The position numbers and the translations under genes are program-made. A DNA stretch of 64,000 nucleotides from Sapria himalayana. Its lineage: Eukaryota; Streptophyta; Magnoliopsida; Malpighiales; Rafflesiaceae. The notes below the pieces were generated by a model, which made no database searches, was not told where the DNA came from, and worked only from the letters and a program-made list of their open reading frames with translations. The DNA is taken from assembly GCA_029783825.1 (NCBI GenBank), contig JAREIK010000497.1:1-64000 (forward strand), read 5' to 3'. Shown piece by piece: positions 39,943-52,367 of this stretch; within the stretch, counting starts at the first letter, position 1; each line of letters begins with the position of its first letter.

Positions 39943-42900
39943 ATTTATTGTTTATTTTTAGGATATATCTGATTAAAAAAATAATCTATTTAGGATTTTC
40001 GAGATTTAGAAATTATTCAGTTAAGTATTTAGGCATTTAGTGGTTTATAGGTTTTATTTAAACTAATGAAATAACAAATAAATTATTTTTGATATTTTTT
40101 CAAATTTTCAAAGATTATAACATTTGAAAATATAATAATATATAATTTTTTAAAAATGCGAATACAATATTTAGTAATAATAATCATTATAATTATATAT
40201 AATATAATCTAAATATAAATAATTTTATTGATAATATGATATCAATTATCAAAAAATAAATTAATACGTTATTATTATTATTATGGATATAAATTAAAAT
40301 ATAATTGCAAAACCTAAAATTATTTAAAATTCAAGTAAAATTTATTACTTAATAATAATTTATGTTTTTTTAGTTTTTGCTTTTTTATAAGCTTATATAT
40401 TTTTTGATGAAAAATAAATTATTTAAATTATATTTGTATCACTCATAATTTATTTTGTAATTAATATTTTAATAAATTATTTAAATTATATTTGTATCAC
40501 TCATAATTTATTTTGTAATTAATATTTTAATAAATTATTTAAATTATATTTAAGGTTTATGAGTTTAAAGGTTTAAGTATTTAGTGGATTTTGTGTTTAG
40601 GAGTATAGATGTTTAAGTATTTAGGCATTTATTGGTTTATAAGTATTATTTAAACAATGATATAGCAAAAAAATTATTTTTATTATTTTTTTCTAATTTA
40701 TGAAGATTATATACTTTGAAAATAAAATAATTTTTAAATTTTTTTTCAAATGTAAATATAATATTTATTTATAATAATCTTCATAATTATAATACATTTA
40801 AATTCAATATAAATAATTATATTGTTAGATAATATAATTATGACCAAAAAATAAATTAATAAACTATTTTTAATAAAATAGTTATTATTTAAAAAGTATT
40901 TGCAAAATCTAAATTTATTCAAATCAAAGTAAAATATATTATTAAATAATAATTTTTTATTTTTAATAATTTGCCTCTTTTTATTAGCATTTTTTTAATG
41001 AAAAATAAATTATTTAAATTATATATGTCGCACTAATAATTTATTTTGTAATTAATATTTTTATAAAAATAAACTGATAAATAATTAAAATTAATATTTT
41101 AAACTATAATGAATACTAATAAAACTGAGATTTATGATTTATTATTTAGACTATACTAATTTAATGTTTTAAGTATTTATGGGCTTCGGGGTTTAGGAGT
41201 TTTATCATTTTAGTATTTAGTCATTTAGTTGTTTATATGTTTTATATAAAAAATAATATACAAAAAATTTATTTTTGTTATTTTTTCTCATTTTTCAAGG
41301 TTATAACCTTTGAAAAAATAATAATTTTTAATTTTTTTTTGAAAAGTGAATACAATATGAAGTTATAATAATCATAATAATTATATATCAAATGAATTCA
41401 ATATAGACTATTTTATTTATATTTATTATAATAATGATCATAAAAAAGTAATAACCAATTATTAATAAGATAAATATTGTTTAAAATATATTTTCAAAAC
41501 CTAAAATGACTGAAAATCAAAGTGAAATATTTTACTAAATATTAATTTTAAATTTTTAAATTTTTGTATCCATTTATAAGCCTATATATTTTTTGATGAA
41601 AAATAAATTATTTAAATTATATTTGTTTCACTAATAATTTATTTTTTAATTTATATTTCTATAAAGTTAAACTAATAAATAATTAAAATATATATTTACA
41701 ATTATAATGAATACTAATAAAAATGAGATTTATTATTTATTATTTAGGGTATAACTATTTAATTGTTTAAGTTTTTTGTTGTTTTGGGGTTAAGAAGTTT
41801 ATTGATTTATATGTTTTCACATTTTCGTGTTTATAAGTTTTATTTAATCAATGAAATAACAAAAAATTTATTTTTATGAATTTTCGTGATTTTCAAAGGT
41901 TATGACCTTTAAAAATATAATAATTTTTTAATAGTTCTAAAATATGAATACAATACTTAGTTAAAATAATCTTAATAATTATATTAATTGTAGATTCAAT
42001 ATAAAAAAATGTATTAATATATATTATAAAAATGTAGATTCAAAATATAATAATTTTTAAATTTTTTTCAAATGTAATTATAATATTTAGTTATTATAAT
42101 CTTAATAATTATAAGATATTTAAATTCAATATAAGTAATTTTATTGTTAGATATGATAAAATTGATCAAATAATAATTAATAAACTATACTTAATAAGAT
42201 TGATAGCAATTAAAATATAATTGCAAAACCTATATATAATGATTCAAAATCAAAGTAAAATATATTACTAAATAATACTTTTTTGTTTTTAAATTTTTAC
42301 TTCTTTTTATATGGTTATTTTTTTTTTGATTAAAAATAAATTATTAAAATTATAGTTGTCTCTCTCATTATTTATTTTGTAATTGATATTTCTATAAAAA
42401 ATAAACTAATAAATAATTAAAATGAATATTTAAAATTATAATGAATACAAATTAAAATAAGATTTATGATTTATTATATATGTTATACCGGTTTAATGGT
42501 TTGATTATTTAGGAGTTTTGTCATTTAGGAGTTTATCAATTTATGTTTTTAGGCATTTAGTGGTTTATAGGTTTTATTTATATAATAAAAATTTAAAATT
42601 CTTTTTTTAATTTTTTCTAATTTTCAAATGTTATAATCTTTGAAAATAAAAAAAATTTTATAATTTTTTGAAATGTGAATACCATGTATAATTATATTAA
42701 TCCTACTAATAATATATCATATAAATTCAATATAAATAATTTTAATGATAGATATTATAATAATGATCAAAAATTAAATTAATAAACTATTATTAATAAT
42801 ATAAATATTGAATAAAATATATTTACATAATACAAAATAATTCAAAATCAAATCAAAATATATTATTAAATAATAATATTTAATTTTTAAATTTTTTCTT

Positions 42901-45127
42901 CTTTTTATAAGCATATATTTTTTTTGATTAAAAATAATTTATTTAAATAATATTTGTCTCACTTGAAATTTATTTTGTAATTATTTTTTCTAAAAAATTA
43001 AACTATAAATAATTAAAATGAATATTTAAAATTATAATAAATAGAAATAAAAATGAGATTTATTATTTATTAAGTAGTATATAGATGTTAAAAGGTTTAT
43101 TTATTTAGGGGTTTCGAGATTTATGAGATTACTAATTTAAGTAAGTAAGCATTTAATGATATATAGGTTTTATTTAAAAAATGAAATAACAAAAAAATTA
43201 TTTTTATTATTTTTTCTTATTTTTTAAGAAAATATAATAATTTTTAAATTTTTTTCAAAAGTGAGTGCAATATTTAGTTATATTAATCATTATATTTATA
43301 TATCAAATAAATTCAATATAACAAATTTTATTGATACATATTCTAATAATGATCAAAAAATAAATAAATAATCTATTATTATTTATAATATAGATATCAA
43401 TTAAAATATAATTACAAAACCAAAAATAATTTAAAAGCAAAGAAAAATATATTACAATATAATACTTTTTTGTTTTGAATTTTTTTTTATTTTAAAAAGT
43501 TTTTTTATATATTACAATATAATTTATATAAATTATATTTCTCTAACTCATAATTTTTTTGTAATTAATATTTATATAAAAATAAACAAATAAATAATTA
43601 AAATTAATATTTAAAATTATAATGATAAAAAAATGAGATTTATTAATTATTATTTAGGGTATACCGGTTTAATTTTATTTATATCTGTCTCACTAATAAT
43701 TTATTTTGTAATTAATATTTCTATAAAAAAACTGATAAATAATTAAAATAAAAATTTTGAATTATACTGAATAAAAATTAAAATTAGATTTATGCTTTAT
43801 TATTAATATATACCAGTTTAATGGTATAAGTATTTAGATGTTTTGTCATTTGAAAATTTAGGGATTTATGTTTTTAGGCATTTAGTTGTTTATAGGTTTT
43901 ATTTAAATAATAAAATAATAAAAAAAAATTTATAATTTTTTCTCATTTTCATAGGTGATAACCTTTGAAAATATAATAATATTTAAAATTTTTTTAAATG
44001 TAAATATAATATTTTAGTTATAATAATATTAATAATTATATATTAATATAAATTCAATATAAACAATTTTATTCATAAATATTATAATAATGATCAAAAA
44101 TTAAATTAATAAACTATTAATAAAAAGATTAAAATTTATTAAAAAATATTTACAAACCCCAAATTAATTCAAAATTAAAGTAAAATATATTACTGGATAA
44201 TAATTTTAAATTTTTAAATTTTTACTTTTTTTATATGCATATATATATTATTCCATAAAAAATAAATTATTATAATTATATTTGTCGCACACATAATTTA
44301 TTTTGTAATAAATATTTCTATAAAAATAAACTAATAAATAATTAAAATGAATATTTAAATTTATAATAAATAGAAATAAAACATAGATTTATTATTTATT
44401 ATGTATTATATATCGGTTTAATGGTTACTATATTTAGGCATTACGGATTCTAGGAGTTTACTTATTTAACTGTGTATGTATTTAGTAGTTTATAGGTTTT
44501 ATTTAAAAATTAAAATAATAAAATATTTATTTTTATTATTTTTTAATATTTTTCAATGGTTATAACATTTGAAAATATAATAATTTTTAAATTTTTTTTA
44601 AATGTGAATTCAATCTTTAGTTATAATAATCATTATATTTATATATCATATAAATTCAATATAAACTATTTTATTGATAAATATTCTAATAATGATCAAA
44701 AAATAAATAAATAATCAATTATTAATAAGATAGATATCAAATATAATATAATTACAAAACCTAAATGATTCAGAAGCAAATCAAAATAAATTACTATATA
44801 ATAATTTTTTGTTTTGAAATTTTTTTTTCTTTTAAAAAGTTTATCTATATTATTTTGATGAAAATAATTTATATAAATTTTATTTGTGTAACTCATAATT
44901 TATTTTGTAATTAATATTTATATAAAAATAAACAAATAAATAAATAAATTTGAATATTTAAAATTAAAATTAAAAAAATGAGAGTTATTCTTTATTATTT
45001 AGGATATACCGGTTTAATTTAAATTAGATCCATCTCACTAATAATTTATTTTGTAATTAATATTTCTATAAAAATAAACTGATAAATAATTAAAATAAAA
45101 ATTAAAATTATACTGAATAATTAAAAT
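39943..45127 (+). repeat. Satellite block 12, A-B/C-L-E/F-G-H-K-D-J-K-D(cut)
   Basis: Heads: A 39965, B 40555 (jumping near 40960 to a C tail), L 41150, E 41750 (jumping near 42030 to an F body), G 42480, H 43080, K 43667, D 43800, J 44400, K 45009, then a D monomer cut at about 45127 by the non-satellite island. Near 43445 and 43510 ATATTACAATATAAT is duplicated at a small scar. The minus-strand frame 44696-44896 is not a gene. Confidence 0.83.
40416..40531 (+). repeat. 58-bp tandem duplication in a monomer tail
   Basis: Two perfect or nearly perfect adjacent copies of a 58-bp segment containing TATTTGTATCACTCATAATT, starting at 40431 and 40489. Other A copies (for example 60960) have one. 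Confidence 0.92.
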
Positions 45128-45648
45128 AATTTATTTTGTTCCTCTTTCAACTATAGAATGATTGCTAAAGCTCTAACAAAAATAATATAAGCTTTTACTT
45201 TATCTCTATTATGTCTCATCATATTTGATGTTGAATCACTAGGCTATCAAAGGTAATTTAACTCATGTACGCTAAAAGACTAAACCAAAGTTGTAACCCT
45301 ATGTGTTGAAATAGCTAGTTGTTGAGGATGCTATTTATATTGATTATTTTAAAATCTTTTAAAATATCTCTCTTGCACACACTCACAGCAATTTTTTTAA
45401 AACATAGTTCACCTCTAAAAAAATAACTACCGTGTATCATATTAGAACAAACTAGCCCCGGGGTGGTTTGAGCAGGGCAAGAAGTATGGGCTATCTTTCA
45501 ATCAAGAATCAAAAAATTTATTTTATTGGCATGTCTAAGCCTATTTTTATATCCTCGTGGATATGAAAAGAATCATTTCTTTCTTTTTATATTAAATGAG
45601 TTATGTATACAAGCTCACAATACCCAAAAAGGTGTAAATGAATCATAT
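45128..45648. other. Left part of the island, no feature recognised
   Basis: Ordinary-looking plant intergenic sequence with a small GC-rich spot (CTAGCCCCGGGGTGG near 45450). No reading frame of note and no recognisable repeat. Confidence 0.4.
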
Positions 45649-46180
45649 TCAAATGTATAAGAGATTTTAATAATTGCTCAAAATATTAGTCTTGCATATT
45701 GACACTTGAGGTCACAAATCAAAGGAAAAAGCCATAGTGATATTTCCAATCCCATGAATTTTAGTTATAGAACGTTATAAAGAGTAGTACTCGAGCTTTA
45801 ACTATTTCTAGGGTCATGACTTTTGCTCTCGAGGAATGTCCAAAGTTACAATCATTCCTAGTGCAATGACTTTGCAATATAAAGATAAAATGCACAAGCT
45901 ATGGTCATATCCAATACTGTGACCCAGTATTATAGTGATTAAATTTGTATTCATGATCATTATTAGTGCCATAACAATATGTTGAACTGGGAGACACAAG
46001 TTATGGCATATTCTCATCGATATGATTTTGTGTTCTAGAGACAAAATATACAATCATGATCATTACTAAAGCTACTATAATCTAAAGCAAGAAAGACACT
46101 GAATCTATAACTCACCACTTGAGTCATGACTTTGTGTTACATATACAAAAAAATAAATCTGTGACATTCCTAAAAGTTGT
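45649..46180. repeat. Degenerate 52-bp minisatellite, about 9-10 units
   Basis: Unit starts, aligned on TGACTTTG-like text, fall at 45700, 45755, 45817, 45867, 45920, 45972, 46023, 46075 and 46127. From 45817 onward the spacings are 50, 53, 52, 51, 52 and 52. Recurrent elements within units are TGACTTTGTGTT, AGACAAAATA, ACAAGCTATGGTCAT and CATTCCTAGTG. Individual units are strongly diverged, so the array is old. A frame at 45814-46053 (minus) falls inside it and is not a gene. Confidence 0.7.
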
Positions 46181-46229
46181 GAATTTCAATTTAAATTTAA
46201 CACTTAGTCATTTGTTTATAAAAGTACAA

Positions 46230-46316
46230 AACATCAGATTTAGGATTTAGGGTTTATGGGATAGGGATATAAATTATGGTTTACGGTTTATAATTTAAAG
46301 TTTAGGGTTTATGGTT
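46230..46316 (+). repeat. Degenerate telomere-like TTTAGGG patch
   Basis: Repeated GATTTAGGGTTTATGGG, GGTTTACGG and AGTTTAGGGTTTATGG heptamer-like motifs on the + strand, followed by a T-run. It matches the plant telomere motif TTTAGGG imperfectly. Confidence 0.6.
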
Positions 46317-46329
46317 TTTTTTTGTTTTT

Positions 46330-47602
46330 TTTTGGAAAATACACACTTTATTTATCATTTAGGCACACAACTTACAAGAGACTAAAAAGCTGACTAATTT
46401 TGGCCAGCCGACCAAATCCTATGCACCTTAATGATTATATGCATAAAATACATAAAAAAACATAATGCCTAATAATTCCAAGCATAGGAATACTACTAAA
46501 ATCACCTGGCATTCCCGGACTTTTGAGTTGGCATTGAGTCATTATGCACACTCTGTCCTTTCCATTTGGATTTTTCCAAGCCCTTTGGAGGAACCTGAAT
46601 GATGCACCATATTAAAACTATGCAAATATAAGATTGTGCATATGTGTGACATGCAGCATCAAGCATTTGCCTATGTCATTGCTATGAAATGGAATACATA
46701 TAAAACTGAATACCCATAAATCCACAAGTCCATATCTACGGCACTTTGTCAATTCATTCTCACCTCTGAATTCCACATTCTTTTGCTCCAATGATCCTAA
46801 AAAGAGTATCTCTTGGGTTAGAATGCTTCCTCCTCGAGGTCAAAGAAGTTTCTGTATGTTGGACAGATAAAATATCAAAAAATATGGTTACATCATTGTG
46901 CATGTGTGATGAGGTCCATCTCATAGTCTAATTATCTACGCGTACAACCAAGCTAGAATACAAGTAAAATTACAAAATTCTATAAAGATGGGTCTTCAGC
47001 TCCCGGGAGTGCAGCATCGCCTAATGTGTATTTACAAAATGCATACTGTGCCCCACTAAGAGAAACTCATGAGTCCAGTTGCTCTTAATGCATGCTACAT
47101 AGAGAACAGTCAAGATTGTGTGTGTGAGTATGTCATCATCCGTCTCTACAAGTACATGGTGCATACAAAGTCCAAAATACAAATAAGACTGCAAACTTAA
47201 ACTACAAGTTTGAATCTTTTGCTCCCGTGTGGCTGGTCTGGACTCCATTGCTTACTGGCCCTGCTTGGTGATGCTTCGGATTTTTCCGGCTCTCCAATTA
47301 ATCATGGATTACCCACTATGCCTATTGGGCGACTGTTGGGTGGCTCTCTATGCTGCCTGATAGGGCTAGTGGGACCCACTCCTAGCTACTCCTGGGTTTA
47401 CTCCCGACCACTTTGCTCGGTCTCGTCAGTTGTATGAATGTTATCATCCCGGCTTGCTAGTGGGACCCTCTACAAGCTAGTGGCACAAACTTCTGGCTAC
47501 TTCCAGGACTTGCTGGCCCCTCTAAATGCTACACCAAAATGGACAAGAATATGGGCACGTGTGTACTGTGATCCGTCGCTATGTGTGTGTGGTGCAGTAG
47601 TA
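46330..47602. other. Moderate-GC part of the island with degenerate internal repeats
   Basis: About 1.3 kb. Three loosely similar segments start near 46636, 46898 and 47120, each with GTGCATNTGTGTGA-like text followed some 50 bp later by a GAATACAAATAAAACTG-like string (46690, 46952, 47171). Spacings are about 220-260 bp. The reading frames at 47021-47248 (-), 47210-47437 (+) and 47438-47629 (+) have no recognisable domain, and the last runs into satellite, so I do not call them genes. Confidence 0.45.
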
Positions 47603-48572
47603 TCAGGGTTTAGAAGATTAGTAATTTAAGTATTTAGGTATTTTGTGGTTTATAGGTTTTATTTAAATAATTAAATAACAAAAAAAATTATTTTTATGAT
47701 TTTTTCTTATTTTCAAGGTTATAACCATTGAAAATATTATAATTTTTAATTTTTTTTCAAATGTTAATACAATATTTAATTATAATAATCATAAAAATTA
47801 AATATCATGTAAATTCAATATAAATAATTTTTATTGATCGATATTATAATACTGATCATAAAAAAGATTAATAAACTATTATTAATAAGATAGATATTAA
47901 ATAAAATATATTTGCAAAACCTAAAACAATTCAAAATCAAAGTAAAATATATTACTAAATATTAATTTTTTATTTTTAAATTTTTGATTCTTTTTATTAG
48001 CTTATAAATTTTTTTGATGAAGATAAGTTATTTAAATTATATTTGTCTCATTCATAATTTTATTTGGCAATTAATATTTCTATAAAAATAAACTAATAAA
48101 TAATTAAAATGAATATTAAAATTATAATGAATACAAATAAAAATTAGATTAATGATTAATTATTTAGGGTATACTGGTTTAATGTTTTAAGTATTTAGAA
48201 GTTTAATAGTTTATTGATTTAAGTGTTTATGCATTTAGTAGTTTATATGTTTTATTTAAATGATGAAATAACAAAAAAAATATTTTTAAAAGTTTTTATC
48301 AATTTTGAAGGTTATAAGCATTATAAATTTAATAATTTTTAAATTTTTTTCAAATGTGAATACAATATTTAGTTATAATAAACATAATAATTATATATCA
48401 TGTAAATTAAAAATAAACAATTTTATTGATAGATATTAATAAACTAAATATAAATATAAATATAATAATGATCAAAAAATCAGTTAATAAACTATTATTT
48501 ATTGATAGATATTTATATATTATTTATAAATAATTAAACCTTTAAATATGGTTTAAATGTTTAAGTATTTAA

Positions 48573-48610
48573 TGGTTTTGGGGTTTTGGGGTTTTGGGGT
48601 TTTGGGGTTT
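48573..48610 (+). repeat. (TTTTGGGG)n expansion in a monomer head
   Basis: Four consecutive TTTTGGGG octamers, in register with the TTTA octamers on both sides. Other monomers carry only one TTTTGGGG at this place. Four runs of four G separated by TTTT match the pattern that folds as a G-quadruplex. Confidence 0.93.
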
Positions 48611-50494
48611 AGGAGTTTAATGATTTAAGCATTTAGGCATATAGTAGTTTATAGGTTATATATAAACAATAAAATAACAAAAAAATTATTTTTGTGATTT
48701 TATCTCATTTTCAAAGATGATAACCTTTAAAAAAATAATAATTATTAAATAATTTTCAAATGTAAATATAATATTTAGTTATAATAATCTTTATAATTAT
48801 ATGTCATGTAAATTCAATATAAATAATTTTATTGATAAATATTCTAATAATGATCAAAAAATAAATTAATAATCTATTATTAATAAGATAGATAGTAATT
48901 AAAATATAATTATAAAACCTAAAATGATTCAGAAGCAAATCAAAATATATTACTATATAATAATTTTTTGTTTTGAACATTTTTTTTCTTTTAAAAAGTT
49001 TATCTATAATTTTTTGATGAAAAATAATTTATATAAATTATTTTTGTTTAGCTCAATTTATTTTGTAATTAATATTTATATATAAATAAACTAATAAATA
49101 ATTAAAAAATATATTTAAAAATAAAAAAAATATAAAATTAGATTTTTTATTTATTATTTAGGGATACTATTTCAATTTAAATTAGATCTGTCTCACTAAT
49201 AATTTATTTTGTAATTAATATTTCTATAAAAATAAACTGATTAATAATTAAAATGAATATTTAAAATTATAATAAATAGAATTAAAAATTAGATTTATTA
49301 TTTATTAAGTAGTATATAGAGGATTAATGGTTTATGTATTTTTGCATTATGGGGTTTAAGAGTTTACTGATTTAACTATGCATTCATTTAGTGGTTTATA
49401 GGTGTTATTTAAAAAAAATATCAAAAAATTTATTTTTTGATTTTTTGATATTTTCAAAGGTTATAACCTTTGAAAATATAATATTTTTTAAATTTTTTTC
49501 AAAAGTGAATACAAAATTTAGTTATAATAATCTTTATATTTATATATCATATAAATTCAATATAAATATTTTTATTGATAAATATTTTAATAATAATCAA
49601 AGAATAAATTAATAATCTATTATTAATAAGATAGATATCAATTTAAATATAATTACAAAACCTAAAATGATTGAGAAACAAAGCAAAATATATTACTATA
49701 TAATAATTTTTTGTTTTGAATTTTTTTCTTTAAAAAAGTTTATCCATATTTTTTTGATGAAAAATAATTATATAAATTATATTTGTCTAACTCAATTTAT
49801 TCTGAAATTAATAATTATATAAAAATAAACTAATAAATAAATAAAATGAATATTTTAAATTATAATGAAAAAAATAATATTGAGATTTATTATTTATTAT
49901 TTAGGGTATACCAGTTTAAATTGATTATCTATTTAGGGTTTTCGAGATTTAGGAGTTATGGATTTAAGTATTTTGGCATTTAGTGGTTTATAGGATTTTT
50001 TTAAACAATGAAATAACAAAAAAATTATTTTTCTTATTTTTTCACATTTTCAAACTTTATAACATTTGAAAATATTATAATTTTAAAATTGTTTTAAAAT
50101 GTGAATAAAATATTTAGTAAAAATAATCATTATAATTATATATAAGATAAACTAATTATAAATAATTTTATTGATAGATATGATATCAAAAATCAAAAAA
50201 TAAATTAATAAACTATTATTTAATGATAAATATAAATTAACATATAATTACAAAACCTAAAATGATTCAAAATCAATGTAAAATTTATTACTAAATAATA
50301 ATTTTTTGTTTTTAAATTTTTACTTCTTTTTATAAGATTATATTTTTTTTATTAAAAGTAAATTATTAATATTATATTTGTATGACTAATTATTTATTTT
50401 GTGATTAATATTTATATAAAAAATAAACTAATAAATATTTAAAATGAATATTTAAAATTATAATGAATACATATTAAAATGAGATTTAAGATTT

Positions 50495-50499
50495 ATTAT
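50495..50499. repeat. Left 5-bp target duplication of the solo LTR
   Basis: ATTAT, identical to 51079-51083. The uninterrupted G monomer reads GATTTATTATATATGG (for example near 63930), so a single ATTAT was duplicated. Confidence 0.88.
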
Positions 50500-51078
50500 T
50501 GCTGTATATGTAATTTATTTTTTGATAATCTGTTTGTATAAACAAGTATTTTTTCTTTTTTAATATTTTCATGTAAGTGCAGGAAAGGAAATATTAAGAG
50601 GCCGGGAATGCAGCAGTATCACAATAATGGAGGTCTCGCTGACCGGACAGCGGGGTGAAATTGGAGCAAAGCCTAACCCGTCTCATGATCCGACCCGCTC
50701 TGGTTAAATGAACCGAGAGAAATTTTAATATAAAATGTTTTGTAATTTTATTTTCGGGTGGCTGTTTTTGGACCCGTGGAACTGTTCAACTTTTCTATCT
50801 CTTCTCTCTGTGCGATTTATCACGACTATTCTGTGTGCTGCATACTGTAAGACATTTATGTTGCTTTAATCTATAACGCAAAAGCATTTTTTTGTGGATT
50901 TAGCTAGTCGTACTGAGCGACTAGCGAACCACGTTATTTTGGGTGTTTATTTCTCGTTTTTTGATTCTATCATGAATGGTTGCTGAATTGGGATATATAT
51001 ATATATATTGCTTGTTTTCTGTTGTTTCTGTGTTTCTGTATCTCAATCTCACTACCGTGGAAGCACAATTGCCCAACA
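50500..51078 (-). mobile_element. Solo LTR, probably Ty1/Copia type
   Basis: 579 bp with TG at the left edge, CA at the right edge and a perfect 5-bp ATTAT duplication outside, the hallmarks of one LTR left by recombination between the two LTRs of a retrotransposon. Read on the minus strand it begins TGTTGGGCAATTGTG and contains ACGTGGTTCG, both reminiscent of plant Copia LTRs, so the minus orientation is my preference. No gag, pol, primer-binding site or polypurine tract is present next to it. A TATATATATAT run at 50995-51007 could be an AT-rich promoter element on the minus strand. It interrupts a G-type satellite monomer. Confidence 0.87.
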
Positions 51079-51083
51079 ATTAT
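51079..51083. repeat. Right 5-bp target duplication of the solo LTR
   Basis: ATTAT, after which the G monomer continues with ATATGGTATACC. Confidence 0.88.
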
Positions 51084-52341
51084 ATATGGTATACCGGTTT
51101 AAAGGATCGATTATTTAGGGGTTTTATCGTTTCGAAGTTTACAATTTAGGTTTTTGGGCATTTAGTGGTATATAGGTTTTATTTATATAATAAAAATAAA
51201 ATTTTTTTTTTGATTTTTTTTAGATTTTCAAAGGTTATAACCTTTAAAAATAAAATAATTTTTAAAATGTTTTGAAATGTGAATGCCTTGTATAATTATA
51301 TTAATCTTATTAATTATATATCATATAAATTCAATATAAATAATTTTAATGATAGATATTATAATAATGATGAAAAATAAAATTAATAAACTATTATTAA
51401 TAATATAAATATTAATTAAAATATATTTACATGACACAAAATGATTCAAAATCAAATTAAAATATATTACTAAATAATAATATTTAATTTTTAAAATTTT
51501 TCATCTTTTTATAAGCTTATATTTTTTTATGATTAAAAATAAATTATATAAATAATATCTGTCTTACTTGAAGTTTATTTTGTAATTAATTTTTCTAAAA
51601 AATTAAAATATAAATAATTAAAATGAATATTTAAAATTATAATAAATAGAAATAAAAGTGAGATTTATTATTTATTAAGTAGTATACAGCTGTTAAAAGG
51701 TTTATGTATTTAGGGGTTTCGGGTTTTATGAGCTACTGATTTAAGTAAGTAAACATTTAGGGGTCTATATGTTTTATTTAAAAAAGAAATAACAAAAAAT
51801 TTATTTTTTGTATTCTTTCTCATTTTTTAAGATTATAACCTTTGAAAATATAATAATATTTAAAATTTTTTGAAATGTGAATACAATATTTAGTTATAAT
51901 AATATTATTAATTATATATCATATAAATTCAATATAAACAATTTTATTGATAGAAAATATAATAATGATCAAAATTTAAATTAATAAACTATTAATAAAA
52001 AGATTGATATTAATTATAAAATATTTATAAAGCCCAAATAGATTCAAAATTAAAGTAAAATATATTACTGGATAATAATTTTTAATTTTTAAATTTTTAC
52101 TTCTTTTATAAGCATATATATTTTTTGATTAAAAATAAATTATATATGTCGCTCTCATAATTTAATTTGTAAAAAATATTTCAATAAAAATAAACTAATA
52201 AATAATTAAAATGAATATTTAAAATTATAATAAATAGGAATAAAAATTTGATTTATTAATTATTAAGTAGGATATAGTGGTTTAAAGGTTTATGTATTTA
52301 GGCATTACGGGGTTTTGGAGTTTACTGATTTAACTTTATAT

Positions 52342-52349
52342 GCAACCAG
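52342..52349. repeat. Left 8-bp target-site duplication of hAT copy 2
   Basis: GCAACCAG, against GGATTGAG on the right (56037-56044) and the ancestral GCATTTAG. Each side has drifted by two or three bases, but position and length match the duplication of copy 1 exactly. Confidence 0.65.
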
Positions 52350-52367
52350 TAGGGCTGCTCATGGGAC
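52350..52367 (+). repeat. Left terminal inverted repeat of hAT copy 2
   Basis: TAGGGCTGCTCATGGGAC, matching the reverse complement of 56019-56036 at 15 of 18 bases. Confidence 0.88.

Larger units (their letters stand above)
45128..47602. other. Non-satellite island inserted in the array
   Basis: About 2.5 kb of sequence with clearly higher GC and none of the satellite motifs. The left border interrupts a D monomer after TACTGAATAATTAAAAT, possibly extending to about 45140, as AATAATTTATTTTG is also satellite-like. The right border resumes inside an octamer head at CAGGGTTTAG. I find no terminal inverted repeats, no TG..CA ends, no convincing target duplication and no recognisable protein domain. 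It appears composite: a 52-bp minisatellite, a telomere-like patch and a 1.3-kb moderate-GC part. Confidence 0.75.
47603..50499 (+). repeat. Satellite block 13, atypical monomers, K-J, A and start of G
   Basis: The satellite resumes with an octamer head at 47603. Another atypical head is near 48170, and a rearranged stretch near 48430-48540 contains AAATATAAATATAAAT. The octamer-expanded head at 48560 follows, then K (49168), J (49310, exact palindrome 49455-49472), A (49905) and an F-like tail leading to a G monomer cut at 50499. The frame at 49391-49612 is not a gene. Confidence 0.8.
51079..52349 (+). repeat. Satellite block 14, G-H/D-J(left part)
   Basis: G resumes after the LTR (head 51090), H head near 51690 switches near 51840 into a D-type body, then J (52280) up to the second hAT. 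The J text GATTTAACTTTATATGC directly before the insertion is also found before copy 1. Confidence 0.84.

Noticed and set aside
46230..46316. True interstitial telomere array
   Set aside because: Only two or three good TTTAGGG units among degenerate ones, so it is called telomere-like only.
45128..47602. The island as a Helitron or LTR element
   Set aside because: No TC start with CTAG-type end and hairpin, no TG..CA borders with a 5-bp duplication, and no Rep/helicase or reverse transcriptase text.
47210..47629. Two consecutive + frames in the island and a minus frame at 47021-47248
   Set aside because: No known motif. The second runs into satellite DNA, and lengths are as expected by chance in moderate-GC sequence.
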